From: Casimicrobium huifangae
GTDB lineage: Bacteria > Pseudomonadota > Gammaproteobacteria > Burkholderiales > Casimicrobiaceae
Length of the DNA stretch: 64,000 bases
Reading direction: 5' to 3'
Assembly: GCF_009746125.1 (NCBI RefSeq)
Contig: NZ_CP041352.1
Coordinates: 2,588,436-2,652,435 of the forward strand
Shown: piece after piece, positions 18,557 to 27,168 of the stretch
Layout: each line of letters begins with the position of its first letter
How positions within the stretch are numbered: position 1 is the first letter of the stretch
The notes under the pieces: generated by a model
The model's input: the letters and a program-made list of their open reading frames with translations, nothing else
Database searches by the model: none
What the model was told of the DNA's origin: nothing
Program-made: the position numbers and the translations under genes

Positions 18557-19668
18557 TTTTTATCTCCCGTCACCAGTGTGGCTGCGACGATGTCGTCGTC
18601 CATGTTGATCTTGAATTCACCGGTCTTGAAATCCACCAGCAGTTTCAGGAAGTCCAGCACGTTGCGGGCATAGAGCGCACTGGCGTCCTGCGGCAGCAGT
18701 GCCGCCAGGTTGGTATGCCCGACCAGCGTCACGCCATGCTTGACGACCACTTTATCCTTCTCGGTCAGCGGGCAATTACCGCCCTGCTCGGCCGCAAGAT
18801 CGACGATCACCGAGCCCGGCTTCATCGCCTTGACCATTTCTTCAGTCACCAGCACGGGGGCCGGACGTCCAGGAATCAGCGCAGTCGTGATCACGCAATC
18901 GGCCGCCGCGACCCGCTTGGCGACCTCGGCACGTTGCCGTGCCATCCAGCTCTCGGGCATCGGTTTCGCATAACCGCCAACGCCTTGCGCCGTTTCGCGC
19001 TCCTCGTCGGTTTCGTAAGGGACGTCGATGAATTTCGCCCCGAGCGACTCCACCTGCTCTTTCACTGCCGGACGCACGTCAGAGGCTTCAATCACCGCGC
19101 CGAGACGCTTGGCGGTGGCAATCGCCTGCAGCCCGGCCACGCCAACCCCGAGAATAACCACGCGGGCAGCTTTCACCGTGCCCGCCGCTGTCATCAGCAT
19201 CGGGAAAAACTTCGGGTAGTGGTTCGCCGCCAGAATCACAGCCTTGTAACCGGCGATGTTGGCCTGCGACGACAGCACGTCAAGGCTTTGCGCGCGTGTG
19301 GTGCGTGGCGCCCGCTCCAGCGAAAAGCCGTTGACGCCTTTGCCCTTGATCGCGGCGATGCCGTCGGCATTGAACGGGTTCAGCATGCCCACAAGATGGG
19401 TGCCACTTCTCATCGCAGCCAGCTCTTCAGCGCCGGGCGCGCGCACCTTGAGCACAATATCGCTGGCAGCGAGCACTTCTGCAGCGCTGGCACTGACCGT
19501 AGCGCCGGCCGCAGCATAGGCCTCATCCAGCAGGCTTGACGCAGCGCCCGCGCCGGACTCGATAGTGACTGAAAAGCCTGGAATGGCGACCAGTTTCTTG
19601 ACGGTCTCGGGCGTCGCCGCAACTCGCGTCTCGCCAGCCGTCGTCTCCTTGATGATGCCGATTCTCAT
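18553..19668 (-). CDS. pntAA: NAD(P) transhydrogenase subunit alpha-1 (NAD-binding)
   Basis: 371 aa from the ATG at 19668, preceded by GGGGAGGTG; the frame is open nine codons further but without a ribosome site. This is domain I of transhydrogenase. MRIGIIKETTAGETRVAATPETV is the alanine-dehydrogenase/PntA N-terminal signature, and VVILGVGVAGLQAIATAKRLGAVIEASD is the Rossmann NAD site. First gene of the pntAA-pntAB-pntB operon, divergent from the binding-protein gene at 19831. Confidence 0.96.
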   Translation of the reverse strand: MRIGIIKETTAGETRVAATPETVKKLVAIPGFSVTIESGAGAASSLLDEAYAAAGATVSASAAEVLAASDIVLKVRAPGAEELAAMRSGTHLVGMLNPFNADGIAAIKGKGVNGFSLERAPRTTRAQSLDVLSSQANIAGYKAVILAANHYPKFFPMLMTAAGTVKAARVVILGVGVAGLQAIATAKRLGAVIEASDVRPAVKEQVESLGAKFIDVPYETDEERETAQGVGGYAKPMPESWMARQRAEVAKRVAAADCVITTALIPGRPAPVLVTEEMVKAMKPGSVIVDLAAEQGGNCPLTEKDKVVVKHGVTLVGHTNLAALLPQDASALYARNVLDFLKLLVDFKTGEFKINMDDDIVAATLVTGDKK

Positions 19669-19830
19669 CGGGCACCTCCCCTTTTGTTTGACCAAAGCAG
19701 TGTAGCCGCTTTCCCGCGCGTTGCGCAGCGCTTCAGACGGGTTAACCCTTGATCGAATAATCGAGCATTCGCCGCGCCTTTTTTGCTGTTGCAGTTAAAT
19801 TTGAGGATTAGGTTTCCGGAGGTACTTTTC

Positions 19831-21432
19831 ATGCCCACAATCAACCGTCTGGCGCTGCGTGGCGTAGCCGCTGCAATGGGCTTCGCCCTGTCCGCCGCCG
19901 TCTTCACTGCTGGTGCCGCAACGCTCAAGAACGCTGCCCAGAACGACATCCTGACTGCCGACCCGCATTCCCAGAACCACGCCACCACCAACGCGATTCT
20001 GATGCACGTGTATGAGGGGTTGACTCGCTACAACGCCAAGTTCGAGGTGGAGCCAGCGCTGGCCACCAAGTGGACCTACATCTCGCCGACGCAGGTGCGT
20101 TTCGAACTGCGCAAGGGCGTGAAATTCCATGATGGCACGCCGTTCACCGCCGACGACGTGGTGTTCAGCTTCAACCGCATCAAACAGCCGCAGGGCACGA
20201 TGCAGATCTACATTGCCGGCATCGGCGAAGTGAAGAAAGTCGACGACTACACGGTTGACTTCATCATGCCGGCGCCGAACCCGATCCTGCTGCGCAACAT
20301 CATCGACTTCCGCATCATGAGCAAATCGTGGAGCGAGAAGAACAAGGTCACCAATATCCAGGATTACAAGGCGAAGGAAGAAACCTACGCCTCGCGCAAC
20401 GCGATGGGCACCGGCCCGTACATGTGGAAGGCCTGGGCGCCAGAGCAGCGCATCGAGATGGTCGAGAACCCCAACTGGTGGGGCAAGAAGGACGGTAACG
20501 TCACCGCCTACACCTACCTTCCGATCAAGGCCGACGCCACTCGCATCTCGGCACTGATCGCCGGTGACATCGACATGTCGTCGGAAGTCCCGCCGCAGGA
20601 CGTCGAGCGCCTGAAGAAGGACCCGAAGCTGAAAGTTCTGGAAGGTATCGAGGTTCGCACCATTTTCCTCGGCATGGATCAATGGAGCGATGAGGCGAAG
20701 TACACCAACGTCAAGGGCAAGAACCCGTTCAAGGACAAGCGTGTGCGTGAGGCACTGTCGCTGGCGGTGGACCGCGAAGCGATCAAGAAGTCGATCATGC
20801 GCGGCCTCTCGGTGCCGGCGGCCATCATCGTCGCGCCGGGCGTCAACGGCCACAGCAACGATATCGACAAGGCGGAATTCAACGTCGAGAAGGCGAAGAA
20901 GCTGCTGGCCGAAGCGGGCTATCCGAATGGCTTTGAGCTGACGCTGGACTGCCCCAACAACCGCTACGTCAACGACGAAAAGGTCTGTCAGGCGGTGGTC
21001 GCAATGTGGGCGAAGATCGGCCTCAAACCGAAGCTGAACTCGATGAACTTCGCGCCCTACATCGCCAAGATCCAGAACTTCGACACCAGCGTCTACATGC
21101 TGGGCTGGGGTGTGGCCACCTATGACGCGCTGTACTCGCTGCAATCACTGGTGCGCACCAAGACCACCGGTGCCGACGGCAACTTCAACCTGGGCCGCAT
21201 CAACGATACGCGCCTCGACGCCATCATCGACCAGTTGAAGACCGAGCCGGACGTGACCAAGCGTAACGCCCTGATCCGCCGTGCGCTCGAGCGCACCAAG
21301 GAAGAGAGCTACTACGTGACACTGCACCACCAAATCCGTCCGTGGGCGATGAAGAAAGAAGTCACCACGCTGCACCGCTCGGACGACCGTCCGGAAGCGC
21401 GCTTCGCCAAGGTCTCGGGCGGCGGGTCCTGA
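19831..21432 (+). CDS. ABC-type dipeptide/oligopeptide solute-binding protein
   Basis: Periplasmic SBP_bac_5-family binding protein, 533 aa. The start at 19831 has GGAGGT 8 nt upstream and gives a clean signal peptide (MPTINRLALRGVAAAMGFALS..., cleaved near AGAATLKN). FELRKGVKFHDGTPFTADDVVFSFNR is the family signature. No permease or ATPase genes lie next to it, so it is an orphan binding component that must use a transporter encoded elsewhere. The ligand is unknown. A strong terminator follows. Confidence 0.93.
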   Translation: MPTINRLALRGVAAAMGFALSAAVFTAGAATLKNAAQNDILTADPHSQNHATTNAILMHVYEGLTRYNAKFEVEPALATKWTYISPTQVRFELRKGVKFHDGTPFTADDVVFSFNRIKQPQGTMQIYIAGIGEVKKVDDYTVDFIMPAPNPILLRNIIDFRIMSKSWSEKNKVTNIQDYKAKEETYASRNAMGTGPYMWKAWAPEQRIEMVENPNWWGKKDGNVTAYTYLPIKADATRISALIAGDIDMSSEVPPQDVERLKKDPKLKVLEGIEVRTIFLGMDQWSDEAKYTNVKGKNPFKDKRVREALSLAVDREAIKKSIMRGLSVPAAIIVAPGVNGHSNDIDKAEFNVEKAKKLLAEAGYPNGFELTLDCPNNRYVNDEKVCQAVVAMWAKIGLKPKLNSMNFAPYIAKIQNFDTSVYMLGWGVATYDALYSLQSLVRTKTTGADGNFNLGRINDTRLDAIIDQLKTEPDVTKRNALIRRALERTKEESYYVTLHHQIRPWAMKKEVTTLHRSDDRPEARFAKVSGGGS

Positions 21433-21452
21433 TCCGGGCAATCGGCCCAAAC

Positions 21453-21480
21453 AAAAACAGGCGCTTCGGCGCCTGTTTTT
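21453..21480 (+). terminator. Intrinsic terminator of the solute-binding-protein gene
   Basis: AAAAACAGGCGC-TTCG-GCGCCTGTTTTT: a 12-bp perfect stem capped by a stable TTCG tetraloop, with a T-run. The symmetrical A/T ends would allow it to work in both directions. Confidence 0.93.
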
Positions 21481-21508
21481 ACATGTGCAGAATGAGTTCC
21501 CCGAACAT

Positions 21509-21625
21509 CAGCTTGTCGCTCAAACTCAGCCTACATAAGGCATCACGGCAAAAAATATCAGAAGTCGATAATTATAAAAATCCGCCGAAAAGCCCAGTTC
21601 ATCTGCGGGTTGGCGAGAAAAGCTG
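21509..21625. repeat. Dispersed palindromic repeat, copy 2
   Basis: 117 bp between the binding-protein terminator and the amidohydrolase. The right arm is well conserved (CAGCTTTTC at the outer end on the minus strand, CTGGGCT, ATCGACTTC near the centre). The left arm is more degenerate but keeps CAGCTT and the GAAGTCGAT centre. Confidence 0.55.
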
Positions 21626-21645
21626 CTGATCGCACTACACACCAG

Positions 21646-22878
21646 TCAGCAGGCAACGACCTTCTCCCATTTCCCGGCCTTCATGATGCCGACAAAATTT
21701 CTCTCGGGTTCGCACATCACGGTGATGTCCTGCGTCGGGTCGCCATCCACTACGATCAAGTCCGCGTACGCACCAGGTGCGATGACACCGAGTTTGCCTT
21801 CCTGATTGAGCACGGTTGCCGCCACGCTAGTGGCGCTTTGCAGTTGCTCCACCGGGGTCTGCACGCTCGCCCGAAGGCGCCACTCGCGCGCCTGCTGCGG
21901 ATGCATGCTGCCGAGCAGATCGGTGCCAAAACCGATGGGCACGCCGGCGGCCTTGGCAATTGCAATGGCCTGCGTTCCCGCATCTTTCACGCGGTCCAGT
22001 TTGGCGAGCATTTCGTCGCTCCAAGCCAAACGTTTGCCCTCGTCGCCAAGCACGGCGTAGGTTGCCAGCGTCGGCACCAGAAACGCGCCGTGCTGCTTCA
22101 TCACTTTCGCCGAGGCTTCGTCGAGCAGGTTGCCGTGCTCGATGGTGCGCACGCCGCACTGCACCGCGCGGGTGATAGAGCGCGGCGAGTAGGCATGCGC
22201 CATCGCGTAGGTATTCGCAGCAGTAGTTTCCTCGCAGATCGCGGTCAGCTCCTCCAAAGAATACTGGGTGCCGTCAATCGGATCGGTCGGGCTGGCCACA
22301 CCACCGCCCGCCATGATCTTGATCTGGTTGGCACCGTGGCGAAGCTGCTCGCGCACCGCGCGCCGCACCTCCGGCACACCGTCGGCCAGCGCCGGGAATA
22401 GCCCGACACCGGCGCAGGTGCAGATGAATTCCTTGACGCCACGCGGCCGGATGTCGGCATGCCCGCCGGTTTGTGACAGTGGTGCGCCAGCGATGAACAA
22501 GCGCGGTCCGCGCAGGAAGCCGCGCTCGATGGCGAGCTGCACTCCGTAGTCTGCGCCAGCCGCGTCGCGCACGGTGGTAAAGCCACGCAGCAGCATCCCC
22601 TCCAGCACATGCGTCGCCTGCGCGGTGATGTAGGTTGGTGGCTGCATCGAGAGCTGCCAGACGTCGTGGTGAACCGCCATCACGTGCACGTGGCAATCGA
22701 TGAGCCCCGGCAGCACGACACGGCCGCCGAGGTCAACCACCTCCCCGACCGGCACGGGACCACCGGGCTGGATCACCGCCTCAACGCGGCCATCAGCCAC
22801 CACCACCGCAGCGACCGGACGCAGCACGCCCGCGAGGCTATCGAACAGCCGGAGATTGGTAAGAATTTGTCGCGACAT
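21646..22878 (-). CDS. Amidohydrolase-family metal-dependent hydrolase
   Basis: 410 aa from the ATG at 22878 (AGGA 6 nt upstream; an upstream in-frame start at 22911 adds 11 non-typical residues). Imidazolonepropionase-like/COG1228 group. It shows LPGLIDCHVHVM with the HxH metal pair, HAYSPRSITRAVQCGVRTIEHGN with further metal histidines, and GTDLLG near the end carrying the catalytic Asp. Family members hydrolyse amide or peptide-like bonds, including prolidases acting on Xaa-Pro and organophosphate-type substrates. No signal peptide, so cytoplasmic. It stands alone between a terminator and the sigma factor. Confidence 0.85.
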   Translation of the reverse strand: MSRQILTNLRLFDSLAGVLRPVAAVVVADGRVEAVIQPGGPVPVGEVVDLGGRVVLPGLIDCHVHVMAVHHDVWQLSMQPPTYITAQATHVLEGMLLRGFTTVRDAAGADYGVQLAIERGFLRGPRLFIAGAPLSQTGGHADIRPRGVKEFICTCAGVGLFPALADGVPEVRRAVREQLRHGANQIKIMAGGGVASPTDPIDGTQYSLEELTAICEETTAANTYAMAHAYSPRSITRAVQCGVRTIEHGNLLDEASAKVMKQHGAFLVPTLATYAVLGDEGKRLAWSDEMLAKLDRVKDAGTQAIAIAKAAGVPIGFGTDLLGSMHPQQAREWRLRASVQTPVEQLQSATSVAATVLNQEGKLGVIAPGAYADLIVVDGDPTQDITVMCEPERNFVGIMKAGKWEKVVAC

Positions 22879-22972
22879 GTCACATCCTGCACAGCGGCCC
22901 GCTGCCAGCAATCATCAATTGCTGACTAGAACGCGGCCAAAAAGGTAAAAAGACGGCTTCTGCGAGGAAATC

Positions 22973-23548
22973 ATGCCAGACGCCCCTCCCGATCTGTTTC
23001 AGCGTGCCGCCGGTGGCGATTCCGCCGCGATGAGCACGCTCTATGCAGAACTGTATCCCGAAATCAAGCGGGTGGCACGTGCGCGTCTCGCCCAGGCAGG
23101 TGGCGTCACCGGTCTCAACGCTACCGCACTGGTGCATGAAGGTTTCATGCGCATGGCCGAGCGCAAGGGATTGCAGGGCGAAACGCGGGTGCAGTTCTTC
23201 GCCTATGTTGGCAAGGTGCTGCGCTCGATCGTGATCGACTTCGTGCGCGCCCGTGACGCCGAAAAGCGCGGCGGCGGCGCCACACTGATGACGCTGTCGC
23301 ACGCCGATTCGGCACCCGATGGCTGGCTGCCCGCCGTGGATGTAGTGGCACTTGATCAGGCGCTCGAGCGGCTAAAGGCCGTCGATGAAGGCATGTACCA
23401 CACTGCGGAGTTGCATTTCTTTTGCGGCATGACCATCGAGGAGACCGCCGAATCGCGTGGCATCTCGACCCGTACGGTCAACCGGGAGATCACCAAGGCG
23501 CGTGCGATGCTCGCCGAGTGGCTGGACGTTTCCGGCGAGCGCATTTGA
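22973..23548 (+). CDS. ECF-family sigma factor (kinase-associated subfamily)
   Basis: 191 aa. Region 2 covers about residues 10-90 (ALVHEGFMRMAERKGLQGETRVQFFAYVGKVLRSIVIDFVRAR) and region 4 about 125-185 (LHFFCGMTIEETAESRGISTRTVNREITKARAMLAEWL). GLNATALVHEGFMRM is typical of the TIGR02999-type ECF group that sits beside Ser/Thr kinases and has no membrane anti-sigma factor. The kinase gene begins 67 bp downstream on the same strand; control by phosphorylation is therefore likely but inferred. Confidence 0.9.
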   Translation: MPDAPPDLFQRAAGGDSAAMSTLYAELYPEIKRVARARLAQAGGVTGLNATALVHEGFMRMAERKGLQGETRVQFFAYVGKVLRSIVIDFVRARDAEKRGGGATLMTLSHADSAPDGWLPAVDVVALDQALERLKAVDEGMYHTAELHFFCGMTIEETAESRGISTRTVNREITKARAMLAEWLDVSGERI

Positions 23549-23615
23549 GTCTGCCACAGGGCGGCGGCAGGCACCTGACGCAGTTTTTTCCGCAGCCGCG
23601 TCTTTGTAAGACACC

Positions 23616-26606
23616 ATGAGCGACGCGGCCCCTCCTCCGTCTGACAACGAATTCGACGCAGCTTTCTGGAAAGCCGTCAACGCTGCTTTCGACGAAGCCC
23701 TCGAATGCGACGACCTGACGCGACCGGGGTTCATGCGCTCGCTGTCCGACCGCGATCCGCGGGTAGCCAACGAGGTGCGGCGGCTACTCGGCCGCGCCCA
23801 CGCGCAGACGCTGGCGACAGATTTTGTCCGCGACAAGCCGCCGCGCCCGCCTGGCCTGACCACCGAACTCTCCACCGTGCTCGGCGCGGTGATGGGAGAC
23901 GGCGGGGAACGCGGCTTTGACGGCCTGCTGCAGCGCGCGCTGCGCGCCGAGCGCGCCCGTAGCGAGAACACCCGCAGCTCCGGCGAGCTGTGTGGCGCGT
24001 GGAGACTGCAGGAGGTCATCGGCGTCGGTGGCATGGGCGAGGTATGGCTTGCCACCCGCGCCGACGGGCTCTATCAGGCCAAGGCCGCCGTCAAGTTCCT
24101 GCGCACCGATGGCGATGCCGAGCGCTTCGAGGCCCGATTCGCGCAAGAGCGGGCGTTGCTGGCAAGGCTGAATCACCCCGGCATCGCACGGCTCATCGAC
24201 GCCGGGCGATTGTTCGGGCAGCCCTTCCTGGTGCTCGAATATGTCGATGGCAAACCGTTGCTCAACTACGTGGCCGAACAGGCACCGACGGTCCAGGCAC
24301 GCATCGAGCTGATCCGCGAAATCGGTGAGGCGGTCTCCTATGCCCACTCGCAACTGGTGGTGCACCGCGATCTCAAACCATCGAACGTGCTGGTGACACC
24401 GGGCGGCCACGTCAAGCTGCTCGACTTTGGCGTCGCCGGGTTGCTCGATGACGCCGATCATGATGAAGCCACTTCGTCCGAGGCGACGCGCATCGGCGGT
24501 CGCGGTCTCACCGTCGAGTACGCCGCGCCGGAGCAGATCACCGGGGACGCGACTGGAGTCGCCAGCGACATCTATTCGCTCGGCGCGCTGGCCTATCACC
24601 TGCTCGCGGGCCGCCGCGCGCACTTGCCCGAGAAGCATGGCCGCGCAGCGCTGGAACACGCGGTACTGCACACCACGCCCGACCGCGTCTCGCATGCGGC
24701 CGCCAGCACGCACCACGTCACTGCCCGCGACAACATCCCGCCGCCGTCCGATCCGGCGCGGCTGGGAGGTGACATCGACGCCATCGTCGCCCGCGCCATG
24801 CGCATTGATCCTGCTGACCGCTACCCGTCGATGGAAGCCTTCGTCGCCGATCTGCGCCGCTGGATGGAACGGCGCCCGATCGCCGCGCGGCGTGAGGACC
24901 GCAGCTACCGCACGCGACTCTGGCTGCGCCGCAACTGGCTTCCCGTCAGTCTCACAGCAACCCTGTTTGTGGCGCTTGGCGCCGGTCTCGCGCTCTCGCT
25001 CTGGCAGTATCAGCGTGCCCGTGCAGAGGCGACACGCGCCAACAAGACGGCCGACTATCTTGTCGAACTGCTCGGCCGCGCAGATCCTGATCTCCATGGC
25101 GGCAAATGGCCGTCCGCCCTTGATCTGCTCGACGAAGCGGCTCGTGACAGCAAGCTGCGCTTCCGCGATGAACCGGTCACCGAAGAGCGCCTCGCACGGC
25201 TGTTCGCCGGTATCTATCGCTCGCTGTCGCGCGACAACGACGCCCTGCCGCTGGCGCGGCGCGCCCTGGCGCTGTCTACCGAGTTGTACGGGGAGAACTC
25301 GCTCAACACCCTGCGTGCGCGCGGGCTGCTGGCCTGGGTGCTGTACTGGTCGGACGACTACACCGAGGCGGTGAGCGTGATGCAGCCGGTCATGGATCGG
25401 GCTGCCAGATTGCTGCCGGCCAAGTCACCCGAGCTGATCGAAATCCAGCTCCGCTATGCCAACATTCTGGCGGGCGTCTACCGCATCGACGAGGCAGAAG
25501 GGCATTTCCGCGCCGTCATCCGCGAATACCAGACCACTACCGAACCGCTGCCCAACCGTGCCTGGCGCATCGCCGACGCCGAGGGCGACCTGGCCGCGGC
25601 CTACACGCGCGCCGGTCGCTGGCAGGATGCCCTCAACCTGCTGCGCAGGAACGCGCAGCTTTACGCCAGCCCGCCGGCAAACGACCTGAAGACGGCGCTT
25701 AATCATCAGGGCAACCTGATCACCGTGCAGAACGTGCTCGGCGACCCGCGCGGCGTGGAGCAGACCATCCTCGAGCTGATCGGCCGCTGGCAGCGCCTGG
25801 CTGGCGAGCGCAGCGAGCGCATCGACGAGCTGCTCAACGATCTCGGGCTCTATTACGTGCAGGCCGGGCTCGGCGCCGAGGCGCTGAAGACCTTCGAACG
25901 CCTGCTGGAGCGGGCAACGGCGCATGGCGACAGCGACTCGTCCAACCAACTGCGCAACCAGCTCGATCTGGTCGAGATTCGGGCCCGCTTCAACATGAGT
26001 CCGGCACCGGAGCTGCTGGACAAGCTGGACGCGCTGACCGGGCAGATATTGACGCAGGTTTCTCCTGATTCACCCCGTCTGCGTCAGCTGCTGCTGCGGG
26101 CGGCGATGGTGGCTATCGCGCTCGAGCAGCCGGACAAGGCAGAAGCACTGTCCGCCAGCGCCCGCGAGAAAGGGCGTGACAAGGCACCGGCCAACGCCAC
26201 CCGCACCGAAACCGCATTGGCCAGCATCGCGCGCATGCGTGGCCAGTACGACGCCGCCATCGGCCAGATCGAGCGTCGCCTGCAGGATTACGAGAAAAAG
26301 GGCGAGCGGGTTTCGCTGCGCCACGCCTTTGTACTGATCGATCACGCCTACGTACTGGCGCTGCGCGGCAAACCTGCCGATCGCCCATTGGCACAAGCCT
26401 CGCTCGCGCAGGCGCGGGCGGCGATCCCGGAGGGTCTGCCGCCGACACACCGCGTGTTTGCGCAGTGGAATTACGTCAACGCGGCCGCTCAGGCGGGCTT
26501 CGATTCACGAGACGCCGCACGCTATCGTGACGAGCTGGCCCCCCACTTCGGGCGAACGGCCGCCACCATGCCGAAGGTGCTGAGCGGATTTTTCGTGCTG
26601 CCGTAG
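23616..26606 (+). CDS. Membrane Ser/Thr protein kinase with C-terminal TPR-like repeats
   Basis: 996 aa. The kinase domain spans about 128-415: glycine loop VIGVGGMGEVW (134-144), ATP lysine K160 in AAVKFLR, catalytic loop HRDLKPSNVLV (250-260, D252), DFG (270-272) and APEQ (304-307). All catalytic residues are present. One transmembrane helix (about 441-464) separates it from an extracytoplasmic region of about 530 residues made of helical TPR-like repeats (for example LAAAYTRAGRWQDALNLLRR and LNDLGLYYVQAGLGAEALKTFERLL). Partner of the ECF sigma factor directly upstream. The trigger and targets are unknown. Confidence 0.93.
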   Translation: MSDAAPPPSDNEFDAAFWKAVNAAFDEALECDDLTRPGFMRSLSDRDPRVANEVRRLLGRAHAQTLATDFVRDKPPRPPGLTTELSTVLGAVMGDGGERGFDGLLQRALRAERARSENTRSSGELCGAWRLQEVIGVGGMGEVWLATRADGLYQAKAAVKFLRTDGDAERFEARFAQERALLARLNHPGIARLIDAGRLFGQPFLVLEYVDGKPLLNYVAEQAPTVQARIELIREIGEAVSYAHSQLVVHRDLKPSNVLVTPGGHVKLLDFGVAGLLDDADHDEATSSEATRIGGRGLTVEYAAPEQITGDATGVASDIYSLGALAYHLLAGRRAHLPEKHGRAALEHAVLHTTPDRVSHAAASTHHVTARDNIPPPSDPARLGGDIDAIVARAMRIDPADRYPSMEAFVADLRRWMERRPIAARREDRSYRTRLWLRRNWLPVSLTATLFVALGAGLALSLWQYQRARAEATRANKTADYLVELLGRADPDLHGGKWPSALDLLDEAARDSKLRFRDEPVTEERLARLFAGIYRSLSRDNDALPLARRALALSTELYGENSLNTLRARGLLAWVLYWSDDYTEAVSVMQPVMDRAARLLPAKSPELIEIQLRYANILAGVYRIDEAEGHFRAVIREYQTTTEPLPNRAWRIADAEGDLAAAYTRAGRWQDALNLLRRNAQLYASPPANDLKTALNHQGNLITVQNVLGDPRGVEQTILELIGRWQRLAGERSERIDELLNDLGLYYVQAGLGAEALKTFERLLERATAHGDSDSSNQLRNQLDLVEIRARFNMSPAPELLDKLDALTGQILTQVSPDSPRLRQLLLRAAMVAIALEQPDKAEALSASAREKGRDKAPANATRTETALASIARMRGQYDAAIGQIERRLQDYEKKGERVSLRHAFVLIDHAYVLALRGKPADRPLAQASLAQARAAIPEGLPPTHRVFAQWNYVNAAAQAGFDSRDAARYRDELAPHFGRTAATMPKVLSGFFVLP

Positions 26607-26689
26607 CGGTCACCACTTCGTCGCGGTAGCTGCGGTCGCACAGCATCACCAAAAAAGTTGGCCGGTGACGTCGCAATTTCCCTTGACGC

Positions 26690-26890
26690 TGCGTCTGTCA
26701 CCATGAGCCAGTTGCGCAACCTCGACTGCCGCTGGCTCAGGTGACACTCTCCCCGGAGCTGTTGCCAACCCCGATGCTTGCAGCGCATCGGTCAGCGTTG
26801 CCGCGCTCCGCGCGGCGCCGTGTGCGTCAGGCAGCTCCTCCCTGCCTGCGTGCGAAATCTGGAGCTCATCCCCGGATGAGCTCTTTTTTT
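26690..26890 (+). ncRNA. Candidate structured small RNA
   Basis: Four successive hairpins and a terminator on the plus strand. The first (26696-26746) has 15 pairs with one bulged A and a 20-nt loop. The second is CCGATGC/GCATCGG (26771-26791). The third is GCCGCGC-TCC-GCGCGGC (26800-26816). The fourth (26828-26848) is a 7-bp stem CAGGCAG/CTGCCTG with the loop CTCCTCC, complementary to GGAGGAG-type ribosome sites. The terminator lies at 26862-26890. No convincing promoter is visible immediately upstream, so this could also be a processed 3' UTR of the kinase mRNA. It does not match the 6S, tmRNA or RNase P layout that I know. Confidence 0.4.
26862..26890 (+). terminator. Intrinsic terminator ending the structured region
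   Basis: GAGCTCATC-CCCG-GATGAGCTC, a perfect 9-bp stem followed by seven or more T. It lies about 255 bp beyond the kinase stop, further than usual for a gene terminator, which supports a separate RNA ending here. Confidence 0.9.
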
Positions 26891-26905
26891 GCCCGTTTCG
26901 GATGA

Positions 26906-27021
26906 CAGCTTTTTAGCAAAATTCCCACTGGATAGGGCATACGGGCTATTTTTGTTAAATATCGACTTTAGGCAATAAAACAACTGTAGCCCTCACTGAA
27001 TGGAACTTCCGCAGAAAAGCC
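26906..27021. repeat. Dispersed palindromic repeat, copy 3
   Basis: 116 bp upstream of aroG. The left end is CAGCTTTTTAGC, the centre ATCGACTTTAGG, and the right arm (minus strand) is GGCTTTTCTGCGGAAG...CCATTCA...GGGCTAC, which closely matches an arm of copy 1. Confidence 0.6.
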
Positions 27022-27168
27022 AATGAGCCGTTTCGCCGGCATAAGCTAGATTTATCCGACTAAATCCAACATATTGCGCAATTATTTTGCTTGAAAATTG
27101 GTTAATTTGGCATGTACAGCAATTTTGTTGCTTGCGATAAAATCGCTGCATCGCAACAAGGAATGATC

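Larger units (their letters stand above)
26607..27168. other. 562-bp gene-free region between the kinase and aroG
   Basis: No credible coding frame. From left to right it holds a series of strong hairpins ending in an intrinsic terminator (26690-26890), a dispersed palindromic repeat (26906-27021) and an AT-rich stretch upstream of aroG. A weak promoter candidate there is TGTACA, 17 bp, GATAAA, ending near 27141. Confidence 0.7.

Noticed and set aside
19795-21144. 449-codon open frame antisense to the peptide-binding-protein gene
   Set aside because: Same reason: mirror of codon bias in the real gene, rich in Arg, Val, Asp and His without a recognisable motif.
26690-26890. 6S RNA or other housekeeping RNA
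   Set aside because: The fold is a row of local hairpins rather than one long interrupted helix, and no conserved housekeeping RNA motif is visible.
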